A stretch of 64,000 nt of DNA from Lytechinus variegatus (GCF_018143015.1 NC_054743.1:45604922-45668921); one strand, 5' to 3'; positions 1-12,281 are shown, counted from the stretch's first letter. The notes: generated from the letters alone by a model not told the origin. Numbers and translations: made by a program.

Positions 1-74
1 TTCGGTGAAAGTTACGTAATCTTCGCACACCGAATTCGCATAGCGGCAGCATGGTCGAGTGATTTTTGTATCCT

Positions 75-80
75 GTTATT
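75..80. repeat. Left target-site duplication GTTATT
   Basis: GTTATT directly precedes the left TIR and recurs directly after the right TIR at 32428-32433. Confidence 0.65.
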
Positions 81-835
81 TATGGCGTGCCAAGTGTACG
101 CCAGTATATTCTGTGCAATTCAAGCAATTCCGTACACAAAATGTGTTTTTATTCAGACGAAAATCTTTTTGTCATGACGCTTTTCTAATTTCGTATACGA
201 AATTTATTTTGTGTCACACAAAATCATTTTCGTCTCGACGAAATGCACAAAATAAATTTCGTTTAGACAAAATGTAATTGCGTCCACAAACTTCATTTGG
301 CGTGCCATACAAAATGGCGCACCAAATGTCCGATGGTAAATTCCGTCCAATTCACGTCATTCCGTACACAAAAGTTTTTTTGTTCGTATGAAAATGATTT
401 CGTCATGACGCAGTTTTATTTCGTATACGAAATTATTCTTGTCACACAAAATAAATTTTCGTCGAGACGAAATGTAATTTGGTCCACAAAATTTATTTCG
501 TACACACGAAATGAATTTTGATCTAACGAAATAGCACCCCAATTGTCCAAAGGAAAATTCTGTAGGAAAATATGTGTTTCACTCCAACGAAATTCATTTC
601 GTCATGATGCAGTTTGATTTCGTATACGAAATTTATTTTGTGTCACACTTATAATCAATTTCCTCGAGACGAAATAAAATTGTGTCCTCGAAATTCATTT
701 CGTTGCGATGCAAATATTTATTCCGTCAACGAAATGATTTTGTGTCACATCACAAAAAATTCCGTCGACGAAATGATTTTGTGTCACATCACAAAAAATT
801 CCGTCCATGTAAAATAATTCTGTCTCCTCTTTCTG
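81..835. repeat. Array of about 20-bp dyad-symmetric units in three higher-order repeats
   Basis: Most units have the form ATTTCGT-(2-4 nt)-ACGAAAT with changing palindromic centres, for example CGTATACG, GTCATGAC and TCTCGA. A header resembling the element's tip (GGCG..CCAA.TGTCC) recurs near 84, 312 and 533, giving three units of about 225 bp. The same arrangement, inverted, occupies 31735-32427. Confidence 0.7.
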
Positions 836-1360
836 GCAGGGAATATGAGATCGTCGCTGATTGGCTGCACCTTGCTCAAGCCGATATCTTCGCTCGATCG
901 ATATCCGGGCGCGGGACGGTCACACTCACAGGTCGGCATGTTGGTGAACCTTTCTTGTTTAGCTTAGATTTCACGTTATTCATGTCAACGAGAGCTGCAA
1001 ACAACTTCTCTAATTGGTAGAATGTGGACGGACATTGCATTCGTAAGTTTAGCTATGTTTTCGACTTCAAAATTACGTTGAAAACAAAATGGGAATTCGT
1101 TAGTCGTTGCCAAACTTGCATTTGCAAGAAGCTGTGCAATTTATAGTCCCGTGTATTCAAGTTTGTGTAGGGTCCTACTGTAGTCGACCATGCCCATGCC
1201 AGGCCAGGGGGGATTGGTCTTTTGTGCACACCTAAAATGGTAATGAATTATACAGGCTGATATTTAGGCCTAGATTTTGATAAATGGTGTAAAATTCATA
1301 CTCAGACTGACTCAGAGCAAAATGCATGTTGAAATTGGAAACTTCATTGGATGACAAATT
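81..1360 (+). repeat. Left long terminal inverted repeat
   Basis: Matches the reverse complement of about 31210-32427. Bases 81-835 are a dense array of about 20-bp dyads; 836-1260 is unique sequence with normal base composition. The last 100 bp (1260-1360) resembles the end of the MITE at 10626-11212, so the TIR's inner edge may be MITE-derived. Bases 1-74 are flank. No convincing coding frame is seen; short open frames across the dyads reflect the repeat. Confidence 0.75.
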
Positions 1361-2750
1361 TTATATAATTATTGACTGTCTGAGACTGAGTCAGTGATTG
1401 ACGTGATTTTATTTTTAGATTATTAAAAACAGCTTTAGCTTGGGCACCCACACGCATTGCGAGGTTAGTATTAATACTGGTAAATTAAACCATTGAACCA
1501 TGTTTGGCAGTGGATTTCGAATTGACAGTTAATGAGTTAGTGGGTCGCGCATGCTGGCTTGCTGCGATCCCACTTCTGCAAGTGATGTCCACGTCCATAA
1601 GGCATATAAACACACCACTTCTAAGTAATGGCTTGGTTTTTCTGTGCGCTGTGGCATGTCAGGGGCGGATCCAGCTTTTATAAAGGGGGGGTTGGGGTGG
1701 TATGTGAGGGAGCGTAGCGACCGAAGCAAGCGAGGGTGTTTGGGGGGGTGTCCCCCCTCCCACGTAGGGAAAATTTTTGAAAATCTGTGTGTGAAAATGG
1801 CGTTTCCTTGCATCTAAAACACCACTATTTTTGATATAGAGGTCGTTGCCAAATTAACCCCCATGAAAATTTGTAAAATTAAGTTGCAATCCCCCATTTT
1901 TTTTTTTTTTAATGGGGGGATTTTTGTTTGGGGATGAGAATCGGCAACCCTGGCCTAGATTGTCACTTCCGCGGTGGCCCGTGTCCTCAAAAAAGCTGAT
2001 GGGGGGCAAAAAGGACTATGTGACATTTGTTCGCCCAACCCTCCCCCCAAATAAATAATAATAATAAATTAAATGAATACATAGAAATAGAATCAAATAA
2101 AATTACAAGTTTTTTAAAAAAGATAAGATTTAAAAAAAATGGTCCCCAGATTTTTTTTTTTTTTTGGGGGGGTTGCAACCCCCCCTCTAGATCTGTTTCT
2201 GCATGTAATGAACCCTTGACTATGAGTTGGGCTTGTCCGTAGACTCTAATGTTAGAGTCGAGGCCTATCTCGGCTCGGGCCCAAAGATGCGCCACCGCGC
2301 ACAGAAAAATCATGTGGTATGGACACCAGAAGTAAGAATGAGATCCCATGCGCGACCCACTGACTTAGATATCCACTGCCAAAACGGTTCATGGTACAGG
2401 GTATAGGGCAAGTCCAAGAAAAGGTCACCCTAGAAGGTAAAATTTTATCTCCAATTTAAGAAGTTATCTTTGGAGGGGTAAGAAAGCCTATCGCCTGTTG
2501 TGGTAGCCTAAGTATGTTTGGCCTAGGTCCTAGCCCCACTCATTACTAGTACAAGTTTAGTTACTTCGAGCGATGTTTGTGCCGGCTCCACTTCACCACC
2601 ACTACTATACGCTCCATCTGGCTGAACATCGTGTCCGTTAAGTCGATCTGATATTCCGAGTGACAAAGGTGGGATTTTATGGGGAAATATAAAACTCATG
2701 GAACATCACGATCTTTAAAAACAAAACTAATATAGGAGGGGGTCCAGTGT
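1361..2750. other. Intergenic sequence with degenerate dispersed repeats
   Basis: No gene seen. A G-rich repeat fragment starting GGGGCGGATCCAG lies near 1662-1815. A second G-rich/poly-T block lies at 1975-2200. About 2640-2690 matches, inverted, 49726-49775, so it is an unidentified dispersed repeat. Confidence 0.5.
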
Positions 2751-2754
2751 CCGG

Positions 2755-3230
2755 ACATGTTATCTTTTGGTTACACTTCGTAATTCAGAAGGTTCGTAAT
2801 TCCAAAACACGTGAATTCATTATTGCCTGAACCACAATGTTCGTTAAATCGAAAAAGGGTTCGTTAATCCGAACATTTGTGGCGTAATTCCGAAGGTTCG
2901 TTAATCCGAAAAGGAATAATGAGTGATAATTCCAAAGGTTCGTTAGTCCGAAAACGAAATGAGGTTCGTTAATCCGAAAACGAAATGAGGTTCGTTAATC
3001 CGAAAAAACTAAATGAACAACGAACCTCATTTTTTTTCGGACTAACGAACCTTCGGAATTATGACTCTCATTATTCCTTTTCGGATTAACGAACCTTTGG
3101 AACAACGAACGTCATTTCAATTTTTGGATTGTCGGACCTTCGGAACAACGAACCTTATTTCGCTTTCAGATTAACGAACCTCCGGAATATCCAAACCTTC
3201 GGAATAACGAAGCTTCGGAATTATGAATGT
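2755..3230. repeat. Foldback palindrome built of TTCGTTAATCCGAA-type units
   Basis: The left half repeats GGTTCGTTAATCCGAAAA-like words and the right half repeats their complement (TTCGGATTAACGAACC). The centre of symmetry is near 3015. Arms are about 230 bp, each with 6-8 imperfect units. No coding frame. It looks like a small foldback element. Confidence 0.7.
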
Positions 3231-3399
3231 AAACAATCTTTTTGAAGCCTTCCTTTTTGTCTTTGGATTACACTAAAAATATGAATTCAATACTTGTTAT
3301 CATCTTCTATTTTGTTCTTTATATTTCCCAACATTTTGTACTAAAATTTGATGAAACTTCGCTTCTAACTTTTTTCAAATGACTTTCTAACATTGATCG

Positions 3400-3575
3400 T
3401 GTGGACACACAACCTGTACGGACACACAACAACTGAGTGACCTGAAACTCAGGCAGGACGTTTAGCAATACTTGATTAACCTTATGCCCAAATTTCATGA
3501 ACTAGGTTTCTAAGTTTTCATTTAAAAAACACAACCTTTTGTTAAGATTTGGTGTTGATGCCGCCACCGTCAGAA
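3400..3575 (+). repeat. Single unit of a dispersed GACCT minisatellite family
   Basis: Contains 'gacctgaaactcaggcagga' and 'cttgattaacctta', matching units of the arrays at 53420-53790 and 63440-64000. Confidence 0.5.
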
Positions 3576-3776
3576 AAACAGCGCCTATAATATAATTTTA
3601 CTCTCCTATGCAGGTGAAACAAAACGGAAGGAAAGAAGGGAAAACACAAATTTTGTGCATTTTCATGTATTTATTTTCAATAGTCTCGGCAGTGCAGCCG
3701 TCCTTGCATGGTAACTATTATATAAAGATTATCCAGCAGCTTGCAAAGGAAAGTCAGTTTCAAAGTAATTTCTTCA

Positions 3777-4016
3777 GTGCACAGATGAGGCGAGGGGGTC
3801 TTCGGGCGCTTGCCCCCTCTCCTCTCCTACAAAAATAAATTATGACCAAGAAAGTAGAAAAGAAAATGGTGAAATATATTTTTTCTGAATATTATGCTTT
3901 CATTGGATATTTATAAAGTTAAATATTTTAATTTTTTTTGCTCGCTCACAAAAAAAAGATCTGCCCAATTATTCATATCTAGCCCCTTCAAAACTTTGGC
4001 TCACTTCGCCACTGAT
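3777..4016 (+). repeat. Dispersed G-rich-ended repeat, copy 1
   Basis: Shares the run gaggggg..cttgcccc, 'aattatgaccaag', 'tttttgctcgctc' and 'gatctgcc' with copies at 9555-9825 (same strand) and 4700-4925 (opposite strand). It has the size of a short non-autonomous element; its terminal structure is not resolved. Confidence 0.5.
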
Positions 4017-4410
4017 TTGTTTCATCACACTTCTATGCAAATACTTACGCCTATAGAATAGAATACATTATATCCTACATGGAGTAAATCATGTATAGTA
4101 CTATTGGTTCAAGTAGCATCATGTGACCGAATATATTTCAACTCTGACGTCATACCTCGATATATTTTTGGATACTAGTATATCGAGGTCTGACATCATT
4201 ATTTCACAAAACTGGATCTAGCTAAACTCTCAGGCACACCGGCCAGCGCGCTCTCTCTCCCGGGCAAGTCCAGCGATGTGTCGGCACAGGCACTGATCTG
4301 CGTTCTGCTGAGCACGATGGCTCAGAGAAAAGTAGGTAATTCAACTCAAGTAACCGGACTTTGCAAGCTCATCACATAGATTTTGGTTATAAATTATAAA
4401 AAGTTGGATA

Positions 4411-4586
4411 AAAAACAAATATATCAGGCGTTTCATTCGAAAGCATAGTGGGAATTATTAATCCTCGGTTGGACTGGCAAAACTACTATATTTCCCTCGG
4501 GGCTTCGCCCCTCAGGAAGTAATTGTCAGACCAACCTCGGATAAATACTTCAACTATACTTTCTCAAAGCCTGATATATTTGTTTA
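4411..4586. repeat. Imperfect palindrome of about 176 bp
   Basis: AAACAAATATATCAGGC at the left mirrors GCCTGATATATTTGTTT at the right. Arms of about 80 bp meet near CTCGGGGCTTCGCCCCTC (about 4497-4514). It may be a small MITE; no target-site duplication was recognised. Confidence 0.55.
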
Positions 4587-4699
4587 CTATTTCTCATAAT
4601 TCCATATGGCTTTGTGTAATTATTTTGTGTCCAGAATTACTTCATTGATATGAAATTTTATTAAGAATCACAAAAACTGCAAGCTCTCTTTTTCTCCTA

Positions 4700-4925
4700 A
4701 TAATCAGAGACAAAATGAGCCCAAGATTTTGAGGGAGTCAGATGTGTCATCAGGCAAAATTCAATAGAAGTTGTGAGCGAGCAAGTTTTTCATTAAAAAA
4801 AATCACATTTTGTAGCTTGACATAAAAATATTCAGAAAATGTTATATTTCATTTTCTTTCCCTTTTTTTTTTGGGGGGGGGGAGAGCATCCCAAGCCTCC
4901 CCCCATCTATGCACCTCTGTCTAGT
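4700..4925 (-). repeat. Dispersed G-rich-ended repeat, copy 2 (inverted)
   Basis: Reverse-complement relative of 3777-4016, with a TGTAGCTTG insertion-like difference and a poly-G run near 4873. No gene seen. Confidence 0.45.
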
Positions 4926-5179
4926 GTCTATATTACTGTTATATTGTTATTTCAAGACTAATTTTCATAGAAACGATTGGTTCAGAAAAAATATTAAACA
5001 CATGCAGCCTTTCATGGAAAGTTCCCCCGGTTGTCCCGAAAAGGTGTGTTTTGTTTGACTTTCCTCCTCAACCCACCCTTTCGAGAAAAGCTCTCGCGGC
5101 ATATCTCAACGTCCGTATGACATATTTGTCCTGCCCACCAGAGGTGAAGGCGAGACTAAGGGATCCAAATGTCGTCTGT

Positions 5180-7000
5180 CCGTCCGTCACAAACCTGTAA
5201 TGACACATAACTCCACAACCGTAAGTCGCTTTTAAACCAAACATGGATGGTAGATGGACCTGGTGGGTGACCTGCATGTTGAGCTGCAGTCAGAGGTCAC
5301 ATGGTAAGGTCAAAGGTCATTTTCAGGTCAACGTTAAAGTTTACATGCAACACTTTTATGACACCTAACTCCACAACCGTAAGTCGCTTTTCAACCAAAC
5401 TTGGATGGTAGATGGACTTGGGGGACCTGCATGTTATGCTGCAGTCTGAGGTCATATGGTAAGGTCAAAGGTCATTTTCAGGTCAACGTTACAGTTCACA
5501 TGCAAGACTCTTATGACACCTAACTCCGCAACCGTAAGTCACTTTTCAACCAAACTTGGATGTTGGATAGACTTGGGGGACGTGCATGTTATGCTGCAGT
5601 CAGAGGTCACATGGTAAGGTAAAATATCATTTACAGGTTAAAGTTTACATGCAAGACTCTTATGACACCTAACTCCGCAACCATAAGTCACTTTTCAATC
5701 AAACATGGATGGTCGATGGACTTGGGGGACGTGCATGTTATGCTGCAGTCAGAGGTCACATGGTAAGGTAAAATATCATTTACAGGTTAAAGTTTACATG
5801 CAAGACTCTTATGACACCTAACTCCGCAACCATAAGTCACTTTTCAATCAAACATGGATGGTCGATGGACTTGGGGGACCTGCATGTTATGCTACAGTCA
5901 AAGGTCACATGGTAAGGTCGAAGGTCATTTTCAGGTCAACGTTAAAGTTTACATGCAACACTTTTATGACACCTAACTGCTTTTCAACCAAACTTGGATG
6001 GTAGATGGACTTGGGGGACCTGCATGTTATGCTGCAGTCTGAGGTCATATGGTAAGGTCAAAGGTCATTTTCAGGTCAACGTTACAGTTCACATGCAAGA
6101 CTCTTATGACACCTAACTCCGCAACCGTAAGTCACTTTTCAACCAAACTTGGATGTTGGATAGACTTGGGGGACGTGCATGTTATGCTGCAGTCAGAGGT
6201 CACATGGTAAGGTAAAATATCATTTACAGGTTAAAGTTTACATGCAAGACTCTTATGACACCTAACTCCGCAACCATAAGTCACTTTTCAATCAAACATG
6301 GATGGTCGATGGACTTGGGGGACCTGCATGTTATGCTACAGTCAGAGGTCACATGGTAAGGTCGAAGGTCATTTTCAGGTCAACGTTAAAGTTTACATGC
6401 AGGACACCTAACTTCGCAAATGTATGTCGCTTTTCAACCTAACATGGACAGTAGATGGACTTGGGGGACCTGCACATGTTACGCTGAAGTGGGAGGTCAC
6501 ATGATAAGTTCAAAGGTCATTTTCAGGTCAACGTCAAAGTTTACATGCAAGACTCTCTTATGAAAACTAACTCCGCAACCGTAAGTCACTTTTCAACCAA
6601 ACTTGGATGTTGGATAGACTTGGGGGATGTGCAGGTTATGCTGCAGTCGGAGGTCACATGGAAAGGTCAAAGGTCATTTACAGGTTAAAGTTTACATGCA
6701 AGACTCTCTTATGACACCTAACTCCGCAACCGTAAGTCACTTTTCAACCAAACTTGGATGGTAGATGGACTTGGGGGACCTGCATGTTATGCTGCAGTCA
6801 GAGGTCACATGGAAAGGTCAAAGGTCATCTACAGGTTAAAGTTTACATGCAAGACTCTCTTATGACACCGAACTCCGCAACCGTAAGTCACTTTTCAACC
6901 AAACTTGCAGACTTATGCTGCAGTCGGATGTCACATGGTAAGGTCAAAGGTCATTTTCAGGTCAATATTAAAGTTTACGTGCAAGGCTGGTATGACAAGT
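5180..7000 (+). repeat. Tandem array of about 12 units of about 155 bp carrying DR1-like AGGTCA repeats
   Basis: Each unit runs through 'cctaactccgcaaccgtaag', 'aaccaaacttggatgg', 'gcatgttatgctgcagtc', 'aaggtcaaaggtcatttt' and 'gtttacatgcaagac'. The GCATGTTATGCTGCAGTC core recurs near 5271, 5428, 5586, 5736, 5882, 6021, 6176, 6327, 6472, 6631, 6783 and 6903. Exact AGGTCAAAGGTCA occurs about six times (5307, 5462, and near 6056, 6665, 6814, 6941), with degenerate forms in the rest. A third half-site (CAGGTCAACG) follows in many units. The open frames here are by-products of the periodicity. Confidence 0.88.
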
Positions 7001-7320
7001 GTTATTCCATCCCAGTAATTTCACAATGAAGTTTTGATATAATTCTTGCGTGCCCTCGCAAATCACAATATTTCTGGTTATTTTCATAAGTGGGCGAGAC
7101 AAAAATTGCTTTTGCCTTGTTTTTTAGTCATGTTCAAAATGAATTAGTGACGATTTCATTTCTCTCGGCATTTTAATCCCCAAGTCTGCATGGTTTAATT
7201 ATGTTTGATGCATGTTTTGCCTTTAGTAGACAGCTGGCAGCCCTCTGCCTCGAGGAGTATTTTATATCTTTTTCTGTATTTGGTGAGTGAAGCCAACGAA
7301 ATTCAGCTGAACAACCAACA

Positions 7321-7520
7321 TAAAGGCATGGTCACACCGGCCGAGCGTTGTTGGAGCGGTAGGGAAAGAGGGTAGAATTTTTCTCTCAAAATGGGGGAAA
7401 AAATCGAAAACAAAAAAAACTAAAATCGAACTTGAAAAAGGTAAACGGTAGCGAGCAGTGATGATTTTTTTTTCTCTCCGCTCCACGACCGCTCCAACAA
7501 CGCTCGGCCGGATGCCTTTA
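7321..7520. mobile_element. Short palindromic MITE with AAAGGCAT..CCGGCCGAGCG ends
   Basis: Ends are TAAAGGCAT near 7321 and ATGCCTTTA at 7520. The inner arms CCGGCCGAGCGTTGTTGGAG and CTCCAACAACGCTCGGCCGG match perfectly. About 200 bp; a TA duplication is possible. Confidence 0.6.
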
Positions 7521-7523
7521 CAC

Positions 7524-8122
7524 TTAAGGGGAATCCAGCCTTGGTCATAAAATATAGTGTTGGAAAGGAGAAAATTAGATAAAACAGAATGGTGAAAGTT
7601 TGAAAGAAATCGGACCAACAATAAGAAAGTTATGGCTGCTTTCAAATTGAAATCCCTATGATTATGTAGATTTCAAAGTGGCAACTGGGTAAGTAAATTA
7701 TGACAAGAGGCAAGGACAACTTTCCCATAGGCCATGTACTTAATTATCAGGGATTTGTGTTTTTCTCCTAACTGCCCTTCCCCTGGGGCAGTAATCTAAA
7801 TATAACCCTGGTAGTATATTGTTTTATGTCCTCATGTGAAAGAAAAATAAAAATTTGAAGTAAAACATTTGAAAAAATGACATATTAGCCATTTTATGTA
7901 TTGGAGTACATGGAAGAGTAGTCCTTGCCTTACATCACTGTGACATCACATATGTGGCCAATTTGCAGTCTCGTGGATCTAGGGATTACCAATATTCACA
8001 ACTTTAAAAAAATAACTTTCTTATTATTTGTCAGATAGTGTTCAAACTTTCACCTATCAACTTGACTGATTTTTCTTATTCCCCTAAGAACAAGTTTTTA
8101 TTTGGGTTGGATTCCCCTTTAA
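7524..8122. mobile_element. TTAA-flanked palindromic MITE, GGGGAATCC family, copy 1
   Basis: TTAA-GGGGAATCCAGCC at the left and GGTTGGATTCCCCTTTAA at the right. A second copy lies at 38647-39248 and aligns along its whole length. TTAA target choice suggests a piggyBac-like mobiliser; no transposase inside. Confidence 0.78.
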
Positions 8123-8449
8123 CAGAGATTGAAGCTTTTGTTCTAGTTTTGGCTCTGCTATTTTTTTGATTGGATGTATTTCCTGATTTATCACAATAAT
8201 TGCAAGTTTTATCATGATTTAACTTTTTGAAAATTATGCTATTATGTGATTAAGGCTACATCTCTTGTACTTTCTACCGATAGTCTCAATATAACGTTAT
8301 TAATGGATTATTTCTTGTAAAAAATCCTAAAGATAGGAACTAACTCTGTGGTTTGTAGATAAATATGACTCACTTGTCCAGGTGTTGATAAACGGGCCGC
8401 TGCTGAGTAGGCCTAGAGTTTTCTTAATTATATATAATTGATTTCATGA

Positions 8450-8683
<234 letters not shown>

Positions 8684-9296
8684 TAGATCTATATCATACG
8701 TGTTTTAAAGAAATATAATCTCTGTATTATCTATCTACCTTTGGTTTGACAGAACAATGTTTTGAATATTCCATTCTCAGTAGCCAAAGAGAAATGAAAA
8801 TTATCCTATTCGGGAGGGTCACCATGGACCTCGGCCTATACTGTGTACCAGGGGACTGTGTATTTTAAGTTAACGCTTACTAAATGATCAAACAAATTAA
8901 AAATTTGGTTTAGCCCTACATAATTAGCATGAGCTTCTTTGAAATTGCAAAGCTAAGGGTGTATTGCTGATTTTTCATAATTTATTAAAATTCATTTTTG
9001 ATAAATTATTTTATGCATAAATAGAGAATTCTCTGCTGTACAGTTAAGTAAATCTCTAAATAAGTTCCCAAGTTCTACAGTGCGTATGAAAAAATGGGAT
9101 AGATTTGAAAAGTCTATAAAATTTTTGTTTCAAATTATGATCTCAATATTTTGGTGTCAATACATGCTATGGAGTCTTATCCTTCAAATGCTATTAAAAT
9201 AATTTGGTTTTGTTCGTGCTTACGCAAACACAAATTTTTGTTTTGTCTGGGGTAAAAAAGGAAGCTTGCGCCAAAATGGCATAATATGATGGTCGG

Positions 9297-10215
9297 ACTT
9301 CTTGCTATCAGCAGAATTCCTCTTAACCTTTTCATTATCTTTGCCATAATTTTCGAATTATGCAGTCAAAATTCATTTCCAAATCTACTTATTTATTTGG
9401 ATAGTTGTGGTGTTGTTCCTTTTTAATATGTTCTCTTTTAGTTTTGAATATTCCTTCCTTAGGCAAGAACATTTTTTTAAACCAAATTATGGTAGAGCGT
9501 GTTTTTTTTCGAATCCTTTCATTGTGTTCTGCAAAGGTTATGATGCCTTTGAACAGTGGCATACTGAGGGGTGGGGGCTCGGGGTGCTCCCCCCCCCCTC
9601 CCAATACAAAATTATGACCAAGGAAAAAAGTGGAAAGAAAAATAACAGAAAACATAGAAAGTGAAATATGATATTATTCTGAATGTTATGTCAAAATCAC
9701 AAAATTGGATATTTTAGTAAAAACTGGAAATTTTTGCTTGCTCGCTTCACAACTTTTTAATGCATTTTACCTGATCTGCCATATCTTCCTCCTTCAAAAT
9801 TGACTCAATACACCATTGCCATTGAAAGACATGAATATTTTCTTGTTTGTCCTGTCAAGCACATAATTAAACTTGGTGAAGGATTCAATGACCCCTTGAA
9901 AATAGGATTCATGTCTTTTATAGGTACCATTACATAAATTGTTTCACATAATTATCATCAAAGGTACCATAACATAATTTGTTTCACATAATAAAAAGGA
10001 TTTGAATGATTACAAATTCTCCCAATTAAAAATGCAAATCTTCTCACTTGGGTTGACAAGAAAGTCTCTTCTTACTTATGAAGGAAAATTCAAAGGTAAA
10101 AGAAGTTCAAATTAAAACCAATGTAATTCAGGTAAATGAATAAATTTATTAGTGAAATTTGACAGCATTTTTCGAAAATTATGGCAAAGATAATGAATAT
10201 ATTATAAGTCTGCTG
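9297..10215. mobile_element. Palindromic repeat with nested G-rich element
   Basis: About 80 bp at 9297-9380 (containing TCATTATCTTTGCCATAATT) recurs inverted at 10130-10215. The element at 9555-9825 sits inside, so it is younger. The whole block lies in the THAP gene's intron. Confidence 0.5.
9555..9825 (+). repeat. Dispersed G-rich-ended repeat, copy 3
   Basis: Shares 'aaattatgaccaaggaa', 'tttgcttgctcgctt' and 'ctgatctgcc' with 3777-4016. Overlapping open frames on both strands are not genes. Confidence 0.5.
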
Positions 10216-10625
10216 ATTAGCCAAAAGTCTAAAAGTATAAAACGTCCCGTGTTCGCTCAAGCATGAATTTATTTTTTAAATGCCATTTCAAAGATAAGAT
10301 CTTAGAGCATCTATTAATATCAAAATATAGATATAATATTTTGAGACAAAGCAAAGATTTTATAATTTCAACCAATAAGTGCAAGAATAATGATGCATTT
10401 GTCATTTATGATTTAAAATAGAATTTCCATTGGATTAGATTTGTAAGAAAAATAATGTTTTTGAGCAATTCTAGGTCCGACATGAACTCATACATTGTTG
10501 CATTACTGCGTATCCGGATGCCGCAAACTTGGTCCCTAAACTTCTGCGAGACTTGACCAACAAAAAAAATATGAGGACATGTTTCTAACTGTGGAATTAT
10601 TGCAAAACATGTGGAGGGGGGCTTA

Positions 10626-11212
10626 TTAAAGTGATGGTCCAGGCTGAAAATATTTATACATGTAGCTTAATAAATAGAGTAGAAGTCACTGAGCAAAATG
10701 CCGAAAATTTCATCAAAATCAGATGACAAATAATCAAGTTATTGAATTTGATAGTTTATAACAGTAGTTTGTGAAAACGGTCGTCATGAATATTCATTAG
10801 GTGGGCTGATGATGTCACATCTCAAATTGTTCTTTTGAATTTTATTATATGAAATTATGTTTATTAAATTTTATCCTCCAAGAACTAGAAAAATTGGATT
10901 GACAACTGATTTAGTACATTAGATATTAATTGCTGAAACTTATTTCATCATAATGGAGACACATCATTTACACATGTATGAAATAATGAAAAAATTATGA
11001 TTTTATGAACCAAACAGAAAGTGGGGATGTGACATCATCCCACCTAATGAATATTCATGATATGACTATTTTCTCAAAATATTGCTAAACTTTAAACTTC
11101 AATAACTTTATTATTTGTTATCCGATTTTGATGACATTTTCAGCATTTTGCTCAGTGGATTCTACTCTATGTATTAAGATATAAATATTTTCAGCCTGGA
11201 CCATCCCTTTAA
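10626..11212. mobile_element. TTAA-flanked palindromic MITE, AGGGATGGTCC family, copy 1
   Basis: TTAA at 10626-10629, then AGTGATGGTCCAGGCTG; the right end is CAGCCTGGACCATCCCT then TTAA at 11209-11212. The arms carry 'gaatattcattaggtggg' and its inverse. A second copy is at 45189-45747. It lies in the intron of the THAP gene. Confidence 0.82.
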
Positions 11213-11453
11213 GACCCCCCCTTCCTCCTTTGGGGCCAGATAGGGTTAATAAATCATCATGAATATTTAAACATGTTTATTTTGCTGCAAGTCCATTGAA
11301 AAGGATTCATTTCTAAACAAATATTATTCTAAATGTACTATTGAATATTAATTTGACAAATTTAAAGTCATTTTTTCATTCTTGCATCTCGGTTTTTTCA
11401 ATTTTTCTTCTTTTTTTAATGTTTTTTTTTTTTAATTCACTCTTCTCGTACAG

Positions 11454-11594
11454 AATGCACACAAACCAGGGAAACCCTCGAAAGAAAGTCATTTAGATTC
11501 AGCAAGCAACCTCCCAGATACTGCAAAGACACCTGTACCAAAGTCTTCAGCACCTTCCCTGGGACTACTACTCAATGCCAAAAATCTAAGAGGG
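11454..11594 (+). CDS. THAP-domain gene, following exon (Ser/Pro-rich linker)
   Basis: A pyrimidine tract and TACAG precede 11454; AGGG|GTAAAG follows at 11595. Length 141 bp, phase 0 at both ends, so it joins the upstream THAP exon in frame. It encodes a hydrophilic linker containing NLPDTAKTPVPKSSAPSLG. The inverted copy at 18931-19076 confirms it is part of the same unit. No domain recognised. Confidence 0.6.
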
Positions 11595-11855
11595 GTAAAG
11601 TGGAAGATAACAGCAACATATATCTAAATGGGGTATTGTACAGTATGATTGATCAACCAATGATACCAGTTGTATTCTGACATTTAAATCCATGTCCCTC
11701 TGACCAATGTTGTCAAATAAAAACCTTGCTTTGAGCATAACATCCTCAAGGTGGTCTGAAATTCTATTAGTTTTATTATCAATATGCTAGTGTTCTGAAG
11801 TTGATGTGTTAATAATCAATTGTTTTAATGTTTTATTCTATTTAAAACATAATAG

Positions 11856-12190
11856 ATGGAGACCAGCAGCATGGCAGCAGGAGCTAATGTTGGTCGTGAT
11901 GAGGCATATACCACCATCAACAATGCTGCAATTGCAGTCACCACCACCAAGTCTGCTTCTGTCACTGCCATCACCATTGCCACCGCCATTACCAAGACCA
12001 CTCCTGACACAAAGCCCCCAAGTCCTCAACTGACCAGATATTGCAGCTGGAGAAGGATATACCAGGAACTTCAAAGCCAGGGCTTGCCAGTCTCCTACAA
12101 TAAGAAAAATGCCATGGGCCCATCTAATGAACTAGTAGTAGAATATTTGGCCACAGTTGTAGAAATGCAGAGACTAACATACTGCCACAG
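11856..12190 (+). CDS. THAP-domain gene, candidate third exon
   Basis: Open across 335 bp, entered in phase 0 after AATAG and ending at CCACAG|GTAAAA (12191) in phase 2, consistent with the preceding exon. The first half is a Thr/Ala-rich low-complexity run. The second half (from SPQLTRYCSWRRIYQELQ to EYLATVVEMQRL) has balanced composition and helical character, so it is more likely real protein. The initial Met may be internal. The domain is not recognised, and this exon is absent from the inverted copy, which stops in the preceding intron. Confidence 0.45.
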
Positions 12191-12281
12191 GTAAAAATCA
12201 ATGTCAGATATGATGGATAGTCTTTGAAATATGGGTTGCAGAATGAATATCAGTAAAACCCATCATGATGTGCTATCTGAT

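Noticed and set aside
59-1020. Several 60-110 codon open frames in the left TIR and their partners at 31604-32583
   Set aside because: They follow the palindromic repeat in all frames, and the mirrored TIR shows frame-changing indels. No domain.
5180-7000. CRISPR-like array
   Set aside because: The 155-bp units repeat along their whole length without unique spacers, in eukaryotic-type DNA.
6754-7029. 91-codon frame in the AGGTCA array
   Set aside because: It reads through tandem units, and its neighbours break the same frame.
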